Positions 1 through 9,908 of a stretch of DNA of 64,000 bases are shown in pieces (within the stretch, counting starts at the first letter, position 1; each line of letters opens with the position of its first letter). The notes under the pieces are model-generated. The model searched no databases. It saw only the letters and a program-made list of their open reading frames with translations, and was not told the origin of the DNA. The DNA is from Flavobacteriaceae bacterium (lineage in GTDB: Bacteria; Bacteroidota; Bacteroidia; Flavobacteriales; Flavobacteriaceae). The position numbers were made by a program, and so were the translations under genes. The stretch is from assembly GCA_013373385.1 (NCBI GenBank), contig JABXHX010000013.1:1-64000 (forward strand). Reading direction: 5' to 3'.

Positions 1-19
1 GAATCCGCCGTAATTGCGG

Positions 20-561
20 TTATACATTGTTGGCAACTGACTGTTTTTTCTTTTCTAAAATTAAATCACTATATGAAACCGATATAAGATTGTTTTGATA
101 TATTCCGAATAATTCTAAATAAAATTCACACTGATTTAATAATTCATCTTCTCCAATAGTTCCATCCTCATCAATGGCTTCAATTTCTATAAAAGTGCCT
201 AAGTCCTTAACTGTGTCAATATGAAATTTCACGTTTTCAATGAAGTAGATTTCTCTCTTTTATCAACAACGGTTAGTATTCCTATAGAATTAGATAATAT
301 CTCTTTTAATGTTAAATCTGGTTTAGACTTAAAAAGAGCTATTTTGGACTGCTTTGGCCCTTTTTTATCTTCTCTGATATAATAAATTAAGTTGTTTTCA
401 ATATTCCCTTCTCTTAACTTTAATCGTCCTTGCTTAACATTGAAGTAGGTGTCAACTTGATGGTTAATTCCTTTATTTATCGCGTTTTTGGAATTTAGTA
501 GTTCTCGGATTTCAGATTGGTTATCTGATTTGGCTTTAATTTCAACGTTTAAAATGCTCAT
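20..561 (-). pseudogene. CYTH domain (class IV adenylate cyclase-like) protein, split by a frameshift
   Basis: ORF 229-609 carries the CYTH N-terminal half (MSILNVEIKAK...DTYFNVKQGRLKLREGNIENNLIYYIREDKKGPKQSK) and ORF 20-232 the C-terminal half (VKFHIDTVKDLGTFIEIEAID). Adding one A in the AAAA run near 249-252 joins them as VDKKREIYFIENVKFHIDTV. Confidence 0.8.
24..39. repeat. 16-bp direct repeat copy 1 (acattgttggcaactg)
   Basis: Identical to 597-612; the two copies bracket the CYTH gene. Confidence 0.75.
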
Positions 562-596
562 TACAATTATTTTCATCTGTTTTTGCTTGTTGCTAA

Positions 597-612
597 ACAT
601 TGTTGGCAACTG
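597..612. repeat. 16-bp direct repeat copy 2 (acattgttggcaactg)
   Basis: Identical to 24-39. Confidence 0.75.
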
Positions 613-921
613 GCTTTTTACTTATTTTTAAAATTCAAACTATAGTTAAGATTTAAACAGTTCTATAGTTCATTTCGCTTTGGTCCGATCATTAAGAATA
701 AATTATTGATCAATTTGTTATATTCTTTCCACTCGCCTAAGAAAGGGTATACAATTTGACTATGATCAGTGTTGCAAGTATTGCTTTTCGAAAGAACAAA
801 AGCAATAATAGACTGAAGCATTAAAACATAAAACAGGAATTATTCAAATAGATAGATAATAATTAAACTCTTTATTCAAAGGACAGCATAAATATTTAGT
901 GACATTAGTAATTGACTAGTG

Positions 922-1455
922 TTATTTTCTTGTAAGCTTCATCTCTAAAAATTTAGTCCAATTTATTCCATCCCTACTAAATTCTCCTATTTCCGTCCAC
1001 TTATCTTTTGCACTAAAATCTACAGTAAATCTTACTTTACTGCCATTCGTATTTTCCATACCCCATTGAATCACTTTGTTTGCAATAAATTTAATTTCTG
1101 ATAGTGTAGATTCTCCATTTTTGTAAGCATTCATAAGTAGTCTTTTTTTCTCAGAATCGTATGATATAATTCCAAAAGCATTATGAATGGTCGTAGTATT
1201 ATTTTTTATAGTATCGGTTTTAGTTCCTATGCCTTCAACCACTATTATACTTTTTCCAAGTTTATATTCTGCTTTCTCTTTTACTACGGAATTCTCTTTA
1301 CCTTTTCTTGTCATCATCCAGCTAGTTCCCTCCCATTCACCAATCATAAAATCCAATTGTTTCACAGAGGTATAGGGCTTAACAGAATCATTTTGTGCAA
1401 GGCAAAAATTAATTCCTAGTATTAAACTTAGGATTGTAATCGTTAGTCTTCTCAT
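922..1455 (-). CDS. Secreted DUF1579-like hypothetical protein
   Basis: Signal peptide MRRLTITILSLILGINFCLAQ, then LDFMIGEWEGTSWM; start moved to the internal Met. Confidence 0.6.
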   Translation of the reverse strand: MRRLTITILSLILGINFCLAQNDSVKPYTSVKQLDFMIGEWEGTSWMMTRKGKENSVVKEKAEYKLGKSIIVVEGIGTKTDTIKNNTTTIHNAFGIISYDSEKKRLLMNAYKNGESTLSEIKFIANKVIQWGMENTNGSKVRFTVDFSAKDKWTEIGEFSRDGINWTKFLEMKLTRK

Positions 1456-1527
1456 AAAATTGTCTTTAAATGTTTCAGGCAAAATTAGTATTCTGAATAG
1501 TCTTTGCTGTGTAAAAACGCGTTCATT

Positions 1528-2289
1528 TTATGTAAAAAGTTCAATGCTTTCTGTTTTCAAAAGAAATTCTTTGAAAGAAATTTTCATATACTTTTTAAAG
1601 GTATTGATAAAATGAGAATGGTCTGTATAGTTATTTTCAAATGCGGCCTCAACAATGCTATCCTTGTTCAGATACACCATTCTTGTAGTGTTTTGAAGAC
1701 GGTGAATGCTTCTGAAATTGGACATAGTCATTCCAGTAGTTGATTTGAATTTTTTTTGAACGGGTCTTATAGATAAAGGAATACTTTTTATCAACTGATT
1801 TATTTTAACATCTTGTGTCAATTGTAAACAGATATACTTTACCAGAGGATCGATTACAATTTTTTTATTTTCAATTAGTTTCAGTAAACCTTTCTCAATT
1901 AAGTGATAATCAGTGAAGTTTTGAGATAAGAAATTGATATTTATCTCTTTAAATAGATTGTTTATGAAATTAGGAGCAGGATTTGTCTTGTTTATTAGTT
2001 GTTCTTTATCAGGTATAATACTTTCAATTTTAACCCAAGGGTTTATTCGAACACCTAAATAGAAAGAGCCTGGATAAATAGTTTGCAGCAACCTTTCGGT
2101 TTGTGGTCCTAATAGTCTTATTCCTTTGTAAAATGGTTGGTTAATAAAAACAATTGACACCGTATTTTCGGGCATAATTTGATGAACAAATTCTTGGGCT
2201 TCATTAGTCGCCTCAGGTATTTCGAAGGTCCAATAATTTAAGACAAGGTTATTAAACTTATCTGAAGGTACTATTTCTGTGTATTTCAT
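1528..2289 (-). CDS. AraC family transcriptional regulator
   Basis: C-terminal AraC-type HTH (SIRPVQKKFKSTTGMTMSNFRSIHRLQ...AAFENNYTDHSHFINTFKKYMKISFKEF). Confidence 0.8.
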   Translation of the reverse strand: MKYTEIVPSDKFNNLVLNYWTFEIPEATNEAQEFVHQIMPENTVSIVFINQPFYKGIRLLGPQTERLLQTIYPGSFYLGVRINPWVKIESIIPDKEQLINKTNPAPNFINNLFKEININFLSQNFTDYHLIEKGLLKLIENKKIVIDPLVKYICLQLTQDVKINQLIKSIPLSIRPVQKKFKSTTGMTMSNFRSIHRLQNTTRMVYLNKDSIVEAAFENNYTDHSHFINTFKKYMKISFKEFLLKTESIELFT

Positions 2290-2379
2290 TTTCAGCTTGT
2301 TGCCAATACATTTTTATATAAATCCGTTTTCATGATTTATATCAGCAGTTAGCTAAGTTACCAAAAATTGGACTTAGAA

Positions 2380-3669
2380 TCAAGGCAAATTCAAGTGCGT
2401 TTTCAATTCATCATAAGAACTTATTTGCTTCGCCACTTTTTCTTTATGTAGTATAGCTTGAATTTGCTGAGGAATGTCAATAGTTACATTCAAAGTTTCT
2501 CCTACCACGTCTAAAAACTTTACCGGGTGTGCTGTTTCTAAGAATACACACAAAGTATTTGGATTGTTTTTTAAATATTCTTGAGCACCAAGGTACCCAA
2601 CAGCTCCATGTGGATCAGCTATATAACCTGAGCTTTCTTTGATTTCTTTCATAGCATCTTTGGTTTCGTCATCTGAAAAGGCATACGAAGAAAACTGCTC
2701 TTTTAATTTGTTGACGTCATTATCAAACAATTCTTGAATACGAATAAAATTACTTGGGTTTCCAACATCCATCGCATTAGAAATGGTTGCTTTAGATGGC
2801 TTCGGATAGTACAGTCCGTTTTTTAAATAATTTGGAACGGTATCATTCACATTTGTAGATGCTACAAAATGCTTTACTGGTAAACCAAGTTTTTGAGCCA
2901 TAATTCCTGCACAAATATTCCCAAAATTTCCACTAGGTACAGAAAACACTAAGTCTTTATGTTTATTTTTCAATTGCTTATACGCAAAGAAGAAATAAAA
3001 CATTTGCGGTAACCAACGCGCCACATTGATAGAATTTGCAGATGTTAATGTTCTAGAAATTTCATTGTCTAAAAAAGCGGTTTTTACCATTTCTTGACAA
3101 TCGTCAAAAACACCCTCAACCTCTAATGCTGTAATATTCTGACCTAATGTTGTGAGTTGTTTTTCTTGAATATCGCTTACTTTTCCACTTGGGTATAAGA
3201 TGACTACATCTACACCTTTAACACCTAAGAATCCGTTTGCTACAGCACCACCTGTATCTCCAGATGTAGCAACCAAAACTGTAACTTGATTGTCATTATC
3301 CTTATTGAATTCTCCTAGACAACGTGCCATAAATCGAGCGCCGACATCTTTAAAAGCCATGGTTGGTCCATGAAACAATTCTAATGAACTGATATTCTCA
3401 TTGATTGGAACTACTGGAAAATCAAAATCAATGGTTTCTTTAATGATTTGTTTTAATCTTTCAGTTGGAATATCATCCCCAACAAATTGTTGAATCACTT
3501 CATACGCGATTTCTTCATTTGAGAAATACTCAATATGATTGAAAAAGTATTCACTTAATGGTATAATATTTTCTGGAAAATACAAACCTCTATCTGGCGC
3601 AATTCCGTTTACCACAACATCTTTAAAAGATACTTTTGGTGATTTATGATGTAAACTATAGTAGTTCAT
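2380..3669 (-). CDS. thrC: Threonine synthase
   Basis: PLP enzyme motifs (LELFHGPTMAFKDVGARFMARCL, VATSGDTGGAVANGF); adjacent to thrB and thrA. Confidence 0.95.
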   Translation of the reverse strand: MNYYSLHHKSPKVSFKDVVVNGIAPDRGLYFPENIIPLSEYFFNHIEYFSNEEIAYEVIQQFVGDDIPTERLKQIIKETIDFDFPVVPINENISSLELFHGPTMAFKDVGARFMARCLGEFNKDNDNQVTVLVATSGDTGGAVANGFLGVKGVDVVILYPSGKVSDIQEKQLTTLGQNITALEVEGVFDDCQEMVKTAFLDNEISRTLTSANSINVARWLPQMFYFFFAYKQLKNKHKDLVFSVPSGNFGNICAGIMAQKLGLPVKHFVASTNVNDTVPNYLKNGLYYPKPSKATISNAMDVGNPSNFIRIQELFDNDVNKLKEQFSSYAFSDDETKDAMKEIKESSGYIADPHGAVGYLGAQEYLKNNPNTLCVFLETAHPVKFLDVVGETLNVTIDIPQQIQAILHKEKVAKQISSYDELKTHLNLP

Positions 3670-3705
3670 GATTCTTTATTTTTTTGTTGTTCAGAATGAC
3701 GATTC

Positions 3706-4626
3706 TTAGAGTGTTTTTATTCCGTTTGCATTAACTTTAGATACGTGAATATCAAAATCAATTTGTAAGTTTTTATATGTTTTAGCCATTGCTAGTCCTA
3801 CCTTTTCTGCGGTTAATTTTCCTTTGCTCAATGCAAATATTGATGGTCCAGATCCAGAAATACCACCACCTAAAGCTCCTGTTTTTTTTGCTGCTGCTAT
3901 AACATTGTCGAATTCTGGAATGAGTATGGAACGTGATGGCTCTACAATTTCATCGTGTAATGAGCGTCCAATTAAATTATAATCTTCTGTATATAACCCA
4001 CTGATGAGCCCACCAAGATTTCCTAATTGTACTACCGTTTCTTTTAAGGTAACTTTTTTCTTTAATACCGCTCTAGCATCGGCAGTTTTAACTTCAATTT
4101 GCGGATGGATGACCGTTGCAAACAATTCTTTTGGGTTATTAATTTTAATGATATCCAATGGGTTGTAACTTCTAATTAGAGTAAATCCACCTAAAAGGGC
4201 AGGGGCTACATTATCTGCATGTGCAGTACCACTCGCTAATTTTTCTCCTTCCATGGCAAACGGAATCAATTCTTGCAAAGAAAAAGGCTCGTCTAATAAT
4301 TTGTTTACGCCAAAAACTGCTCCAGCTGCACTAGCAGCAGAACTTCCAATACCACTACCAGGTTTGATGTTTTTATAGATTTCTATTTCAAAACCATATG
4401 GTGTATCCACTTTTTCTAACAAAGCCAAAACAGCAACTCCAGCAACATTTTGTTCTATTTCTAATGGTAAGTTTTGCCCAACAATTTTGGTGATTCGTAC
4501 ACCTTTTTTATTGGTTTTTCTTATAATCATTTCATCTCCGATAGTATCTAAACAGAGTCCAAGTACATCAAATCCGCAAGAAACATTAGCGATGGTTGCA
4601 GGTGTAAATAGTTTAATTTTTTCCAT
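3706..4626 (-). CDS. thrB: Homoserine kinase
   Basis: GHMP kinase motif PGSGIGSSAASAAGAVFGVN; operon context. Confidence 0.95.
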   Translation of the reverse strand: MEKIKLFTPATIANVSCGFDVLGLCLDTIGDEMIIRKTNKKGVRITKIVGQNLPLEIEQNVAGVAVLALLEKVDTPYGFEIEIYKNIKPGSGIGSSAASAAGAVFGVNKLLDEPFSLQELIPFAMEGEKLASGTAHADNVAPALLGGFTLIRSYNPLDIIKINNPKELFATVIHPQIEVKTADARAVLKKKVTLKETVVQLGNLGGLISGLYTEDYNLIGRSLHDEIVEPSRSILIPEFDNVIAAAKKTGALGGGISGSGPSIFALSKGKLTAEKVGLAMAKTYKNLQIDFDIHVSKVNANGIKTL

Positions 4627-4628
4627 AA

Positions 4629-7070
4629 TTATACATTTCCAATTCTAATTACATCTGCAAAAATTCCAGATGCTGTTACATCAGCTCCAGCTCCAGCTCC
4701 TTTTACTTGTAAAGATTGTACTGGGTATCTATCAGTAAAAAACAACACAATATTATCACTACCTTCTAGATTATAAAAAGGATGGTCTGACGGAATATGC
4801 TGTAATCCAACTTTTGCTTTTCCATCTGCAAATTCAGCTACATATTTTAACTTGCAATTCTTGTCAGCAGCTTTTTTATAGATGTTTTGAAAGTGTTGTT
4901 CAAACTCTGTTAAGCTTGCATAAAAATCATCATTGTTAGAAGTGTTTAAACTTTTTTCAGGTAAAAACGAATCATTATCAATATCAGATAATTCCAATTC
5001 AAATCCACTTTCTCTTGCTAAAATTAAAATCTTTCTAGCCACATCAATACCGCTTAAATCTATCTTAGGATCTGGCTCTGTATACCCTTCATTTTGTGCT
5101 GCTTGAACCACATCATGAAAAGATGTACTCTCATTAAAATTATTGAATACATAATTTAAACTACCAGATAACACTGCTTGAATTTTCTGAACTCTGTCTC
5201 CAGAAGTAATTAAATTTTTTAAGGTATCAATAATAGGTAAACCTGCACCAACATTGGTTTCGAATAGAAATGGAGCGTTGTATTTTCTTGAAACTCTTTT
5301 TAGTGTTTTATAGTTTTCTAAACTAGAAGCGCAAGCAATTTTATTACACGTAACTATACCAATATTTTTTCTTAAATATTGTTCATACATCATAGAAACT
5401 TGTTCATTAGCGGTATTGTCAACAAAAACGCTATTCCTTAAATTTAATGAAATTGCTTTATTAAAAAAGGCATCCAACGAAGTAGGTTCACCGTTCAATA
5501 ATGATTTTTTCCAATTTGATAAATCGACACAACTTTCATTAAAAAACATTTTTCTAGAGTTAGATATTCCTATAACTCTCATATTTAATTTTAAATGCTT
5601 TCTTAAATATTCTTGTTGTTGTTTTACTTGACTTAAAAAACGTTCTCCTACATTTCCTACACCAGTAACAAACAAATTCAGTTGCTTTAATTTTTCTTCA
5701 AAAAACTGTTCATGCAAGGTATTTAATGCTTTTTTAGCATCCCATTTATGTATAACAGCAGAAATATTTTTTTCTGAAGCTCCTTGAGCAATAGCTCTAA
5801 TATTTACATTGTTTTTACCTAAAGCACTAAACATTTTACCACTTAATCCTTGATGATTTTTCATATTATCTCCAACCAAGGCTAAAATTGCCAAATCAGA
5901 TTCTACCAAAACAGCATTTACTTTATGTTGGTTGATTTCTACCTCGAAAGTTTCGTTGATGCTTTGTTCAGCAATTGCTACATCATCAGTATAAATTCCG
6001 ATACAAATAGAATGTTCTGAAGAAGCTTGTGTAATTAAAACAACATTGATGTTTTTTAGCGATAAGGTTTCAAACAAACGTTTTGAAAACCCAGGTATTC
6101 CTACCATTCCACTTCCTTCAAGTGTTAATAAAGCAATATTTTCTATGAATGTAATTCCTTTTACAGGTTTATTTTCTTCTGTTTTTTGTGTGATTAATGT
6201 TCCTACATCAGTAGGAGAAAAGGTGTTTTTAATTACAATAGGAATTTCCTTTTCTAAGACAGGTTGTATGGTTGGTGGATAAATTACTTTAGCTCCAAAA
6301 TGTGACAATTCCATTGCTTCTTGATAAGAAATATGTGGAATTGGAAATGCTTGCTTTACAATATTAGGATTTGCAGTAAACATTCCGCTTACATCTGTCC
6401 AAATTTGCAATTCATCAACTTGTAAAGCAGCTGCATAAATGGCAGCAGAATAATCAGAACCACCACGACCTAAAGTAGTAGTTTTACCCTCTTTAGTAGC
6501 AGCAATAAACCCTGGTAGAATTGTAATTTGCTCTTTAGAATTAGAAAAATACTCTTGCGCATTTTTGTTAGTCAATTCAAAGTTTACAGTCGCACTTTGA
6601 TAACTGCCATTGGCAATAATTAATTCTCTACTGTCTTTGTAGTTAACAGATAAACCTATTTCTTTAGCTGCTTTAGCAATAATATATGAAGATAATAACT
6701 CTCCAAAGCCAGCAATTGTAGCTAAGGTTTTTGGTGTTAATTCTTGTAATAAATTACAGCCTTCAAATAAGGTTTCTAAATGATTGAATATTCTTTTTAC
6801 ATAACTAATAACTTCACTTTGTTGTGTAACAGGAATTAATTTTTTAATTACGGTTAAATGATACGATTCTGTTTCTTGTAATAGTATATGGTATTCAAGA
6901 TTCTGAACTGCTGCATTTGCAATTTTTAACAGATTGTCTGTTGTTTTTCCAAAAGCTGAAACTACAACTACTAATTTATCTTTTTTTGCTGTTTGGTTGA
7001 TTATTGCCAAAACTTTTTCAATGGTGCTACTGTTTGCTACTGATGAACCACCAAATTTTAAAACTTTCAT
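4629..7070 (-). CDS. thrA: Bifunctional aspartate kinase/homoserine dehydrogenase I
   Basis: N-terminal MKVLKFGGSSVANSSTIEKV, GRGGSDYSAAIYAAAL, ACT regions, C-terminal homoserine dehydrogenase (FVTGVGNVGERFL, VLSGSLNYVFN). Confidence 0.96.
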   Translation of the reverse strand: MKVLKFGGSSVANSSTIEKVLAIINQTAKKDKLVVVVSAFGKTTDNLLKIANAAVQNLEYHILLQETESYHLTVIKKLIPVTQQSEVISYVKRIFNHLETLFEGCNLLQELTPKTLATIAGFGELLSSYIIAKAAKEIGLSVNYKDSRELIIANGSYQSATVNFELTNKNAQEYFSNSKEQITILPGFIAATKEGKTTTLGRGGSDYSAAIYAAALQVDELQIWTDVSGMFTANPNIVKQAFPIPHISYQEAMELSHFGAKVIYPPTIQPVLEKEIPIVIKNTFSPTDVGTLITQKTEENKPVKGITFIENIALLTLEGSGMVGIPGFSKRLFETLSLKNINVVLITQASSEHSICIGIYTDDVAIAEQSINETFEVEINQHKVNAVLVESDLAILALVGDNMKNHQGLSGKMFSALGKNNVNIRAIAQGASEKNISAVIHKWDAKKALNTLHEQFFEEKLKQLNLFVTGVGNVGERFLSQVKQQQEYLRKHLKLNMRVIGISNSRKMFFNESCVDLSNWKKSLLNGEPTSLDAFFNKAISLNLRNSVFVDNTANEQVSMMYEQYLRKNIGIVTCNKIACASSLENYKTLKRVSRKYNAPFLFETNVGAGLPIIDTLKNLITSGDRVQKIQAVLSGSLNYVFNNFNESTSFHDVVQAAQNEGYTEPDPKIDLSGIDVARKILILARESGFELELSDIDNDSFLPEKSLNTSNNDDFYASLTEFEQHFQNIYKKAADKNCKLKYVAEFADGKAKVGLQHIPSDHPFYNLEGSDNIVLFFTDRYPVQSLQVKGAGAGADVTASGIFADVIRIGNV

Positions 7071-7163
7071 GAATAATTTTTCTAAAAATACTTTTGAGAT
7101 TTAAATGCTATTTATCTCGTTTTGTTCTTACAAAACAATAAATATGACCTGATGATTATATGT

Positions 7164-7188
7164 AAAAAAAGATACCCCTAAAGGGTAA
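7164..7188 (-). terminator. Rho-independent attenuator-type terminator upstream of thrA
   Basis: Minus strand TTACCC-TTTA-GGGGTATCTTTTTTT: short GC stem plus T7 tract, overlapping the leader ORF stop codon. Confidence 0.7.
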
Positions 7189-7276
7189 TAGTAATAATGG
7201 TAAGAATAATAAGCATAGCGAAAGCCTTTACAGAAGTAGAGCTAGTAGAAATTGCTATGGCTTTAGAATTATTCAT
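7178..7276 (-). CDS. thrL: Threonine/isoleucine-rich operon leader peptide (MNNSKAIAISTSSTSVKAFAMLIILTIITITL)
   Basis: Translated by hand: 32 codons plus TAG, 5 Thr and 7 Ile, dense LIILTIITITL tail immediately before the terminator. Not in the ORF track because of length. Confidence 0.85.
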   Translation of the reverse strand: MNNSKAIAISTSSTSVKAFAMLIILTIITITL

Positions 7277-7280
7277 GCTA

Positions 7281-7310
7281 CAAATGTATAGCATATTTTA
7301 AAACGACAAA
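7281..7310 (-). promoter_or_regulatory. Bacteroidota sigma-ABfr-type promoter for thr leader/operon
   Basis: Minus strand TTTG, 18 nt, TACATTTG (matches TTTG...TAnnTTTG). Confidence 0.65.
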
Positions 7311-7320
7311 ATTTTTATCG
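7304..7320 (-). terminator. Possible lysA terminator hairpin (CGATAAAAATTTTGTCG)
   Basis: Near-perfect inverted repeat followed by TTTT, downstream of the lysA stop; overlaps the thr promoter -33 element. Confidence 0.4.
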
Positions 7321-7357
7321 CTTTTTTTAGGATATCTTTTTTTACAGAGGTAAGCCT

Positions 7358-8566
7358 TTATGATATATCAATTGTTACTTGATTTTTTAAGATATCTTGA
7401 AACGTTTCTCGTTCTCTAATCAAATAATCTTGCCCATTATAGATCATTACTTCAGCTGGTTTATACCTAGAGTTATAATTAGAAGCCATAGAAAAACAAT
7501 AGGCGCCGGCATTATGAAAACATAATACATCACCTTCTGTAATTTCATTAATTCTCCTATTAGTTCCAAAGGTATCCGTTTCACAGATATAACCCACAAC
7601 AGAGTAGTAGCGCTCTCTACCAGTTAGGTTTGAAATGTTTGTTATATGATGATACGCATCGTACATCATTGGTCTAACTAAGTGATTAAAACCACTATCA
7701 ACACCTGCAAAAACAGTAGATGTTGTTTGTTTGATGACATTTACTTTAGCTAAAAAGTATCCAGATTCGCTGACTAAAAATTTTCCAGGCTCAAACATTA
7801 ATGTTAAATCTTTACCGTAATCTTTACAAAACTGATTAAATCGTTTAGATAATTGCTTTCCTAATTGTTCTATATCGGTAGAAATGTCTCCTTCTTTATA
7901 AGGGACTTTAAATCCGCTACCAAAATCTATAAAATCTAAATTTTCAAATTGAGTAGCTACATCAAACAAAATTTCGCTAGCTCTTATAAACGTATCAATA
8001 TCTAAAATATCTGAGCCCGTGTGCATGTGAATACCATTGATATGCATTCCTGTATTTTCTACTACACGTTTGATATGTGGTACTTGATAGATTGATATTC
8101 CAAATTTAGAATCGATATGACCCACAGAAATTTTACTGTTACCTCCAGCCATTACATGAGGATTAATACGAACACAAACTGGTATTTCTGGATGCTTTTG
8201 TCCAAATAATTCAAGTATTGATAAGTTATCAATATTAATTTGAACGCCTAATTTAGCAACTTCTTCAATCTCTTCTAAAGATACTCCATTTGGTGTAAAA
8301 ATAATGTTTTCTGGAGCAACTCCAGCCGCTAAGCCTAATTGAACTTCTTGGAAAGAAACAGTGTCTAAACCTGATTCAAACTGTTTAAATAGCTTTAGAA
8401 TATTAATATTAGACAATGCTTTTACAGCATAGTTTATCTTTACACTTTTTACTTTAGAAAAAGCATTAATAATTCGATTGTATTGAGAACTGATTTTTTC
8501 AGTATCGTATACATATAAAGGGCTACCATATTTGTTTGCTAATTCTACTAAAGTCTTGCTGTCCAT
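7358..8566 (-). CDS. lysA: Diaminopimelate decarboxylase
   Basis: PLP decarboxylase motifs (YGSPLYVYDTEKI, VKINYAVKALSN, HMHTGSDI, NAGAYCFSMASNYN). Confidence 0.93.
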   Translation of the reverse strand: MDSKTLVELANKYGSPLYVYDTEKISSQYNRIINAFSKVKSVKINYAVKALSNINILKLFKQFESGLDTVSFQEVQLGLAAGVAPENIIFTPNGVSLEEIEEVAKLGVQINIDNLSILELFGQKHPEIPVCVRINPHVMAGGNSKISVGHIDSKFGISIYQVPHIKRVVENTGMHINGIHMHTGSDILDIDTFIRASEILFDVATQFENLDFIDFGSGFKVPYKEGDISTDIEQLGKQLSKRFNQFCKDYGKDLTLMFEPGKFLVSESGYFLAKVNVIKQTTSTVFAGVDSGFNHLVRPMMYDAYHHITNISNLTGRERYYSVVGYICETDTFGTNRRINEITEGDVLCFHNAGAYCFSMASNYNSRYKPAEVMIYNGQDYLIRERETFQDILKNQVTIDIS

Positions 8567-8585
8567 TTCTGATGTAATTATTCAG

Positions 8586-8593
8586 CAAATGTA
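8586..8593 (-). promoter_or_regulatory. -7 promoter element (TACATTTG) upstream of lysA
   Basis: Exact TAnnTTTG match about 20 nt upstream of the lysA start. Confidence 0.45.
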
Positions 8594-8653
8594 TTTATTT
8601 GTTTAAATGAATTGTAAAAAATAAAAAATTATAACAAATTGTTTAAAATTGTG

Positions 8654-9907
8654 TTATTTGAATTGCAACGCAACTTTTTCTGTGATTTTTACAATAACTT
8701 CTGTAGCTTTTAGCATAGACTCAACAGGTAAGTATTCGTAACGGCCATGAAAATTATGTCCGCCAGCAAAAATGTTTGGACAAGGTAATCCTTTATAAGA
8801 TAATTGTGAGCCATCAGTTCCACCACGAATTGCTTTAATTATGGGTTCTATATCCAGGTCTTTCATTGCTTCTTCAGCAATATCGACGATATATTTAACG
8901 GGTTCAACCTTTTCTTTCATATTGTAATATTGGTCAGAAATTTCTACCTGAATCAACTCTTTTCCCAATTGCTGATTTAGCTGATTGGCCGTTTCTTGGA
9001 AGTGTTTTTTTCTATTTTGAAAAAGATTCATATCATGATCACGAATAATATATTCTAAAATGGTTTTTTCTACTTTTCCGTTCATGGTATGCAAATGATA
9101 AAAACCTTCATAACCAGTAGTATGTTCAGGAACTTCTTTATTTGGTAATGCATTGATAAATTGACTTGCAATGGTCATTGAATTAATCATTTTTCCCTTA
9201 GCGTATCCTGGATGCACAATTTTTCCTTCGATGGTAACTTTTGCACCGGCGGCATTGAAATTTTCATATTCTAACTCGCCAATCTGACTTCCATCCATAG
9301 TGTATGCCCATGCTGCACCAAACTTTTCAACATCAAATAAGTGAGCGCCTTTCCCAACTTCTTCATCAGGAGTAAAACAAATTCTAATAGTACCGTGTTT
9401 AATTTCTGGATGTTGAATTAGATATTCCATAGCAGATACAATTTCTGTAACACCTGCCTTGTCATCTGCACCTAGAAGTGTAGTACCGTCTGTAGTAATT
9501 AGTGTTTGTCCTTTGTACAACAATAAATCTTCAAAATAATCTGGAGACAATACAATGTTTTCTTTTGTGTTTAAAATAATGTCTTTTCCATCGTAATTTT
9601 CATGTATTTGTGGGGTGACATTTGTACCTGTAAAATCTGGACTCGTATCTATATGTGCCACAAAACCAATGGTAGGTACATGGTAATCTAAATTACTAGG
9701 TAAAGTAGCCATAAGATAGCAATTCTCGTCTAGTGTCACATCTGTTAAACCAATGTTTTGTAACTCTTTCACTAATTGTTTTGCTAAATTCCATTGTTTT
9801 TCTGTACTAGGAAATGCAGAGTTATTAGGATCTGATTGTGTATCTACAGTTATATAGCTAACAAATCTTTCAATAATTTTTTCTCTATTCAATTTGTAAT
9901 TCAACAT
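8654..9907 (-). CDS. pepT: Peptidase T (tripeptide aminopeptidase, M20B)
   Basis: [81 protein letters not shown]. Confidence 0.95.
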   Translation of the reverse strand: MLNYKLNREKIIERFVSYITVDTQSDPNNSAFPSTEKQWNLAKQLVKELQNIGLTDVTLDENCYLMATLPSNLDYHVPTIGFVAHIDTSPDFTGTNVTPQIHENYDGKDIILNTKENIVLSPDYFEDLLLYKGQTLITTDGTTLLGADDKAGVTEIVSAMEYLIQHPEIKHGTIRICFTPDEEVGKGAHLFDVEKFGAAWAYTMDGSQIGELEYENFNAAGAKVTIEGKIVHPGYAKGKMINSMTIASQFINALPNKEVPEHTTGYEGFYHLHTMNGKVEKTILEYIIRDHDMNLFQNRKKHFQETANQLNQQLGKELIQVEISDQYYNMKEKVEPVKYIVDIAEEAMKDLDIEPIIKAIRGGTDGSQLSYKGLPCPNIFAGGHNFHGRYEYLPVESMLKATEVIVKITEKVALQFK

Positions 9908-9908
9908 G

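Noticed and set aside
1183-1419. Plus-strand ORFs opposite the DUF1579-like gene
   Set aside because: Antisense shadow of a better-supported coding frame; no recognisable domain.
5416-5631. Plus-strand ORFs inside thrA (also 6046-6282)
   Set aside because: Antisense to a conserved thrA frame.
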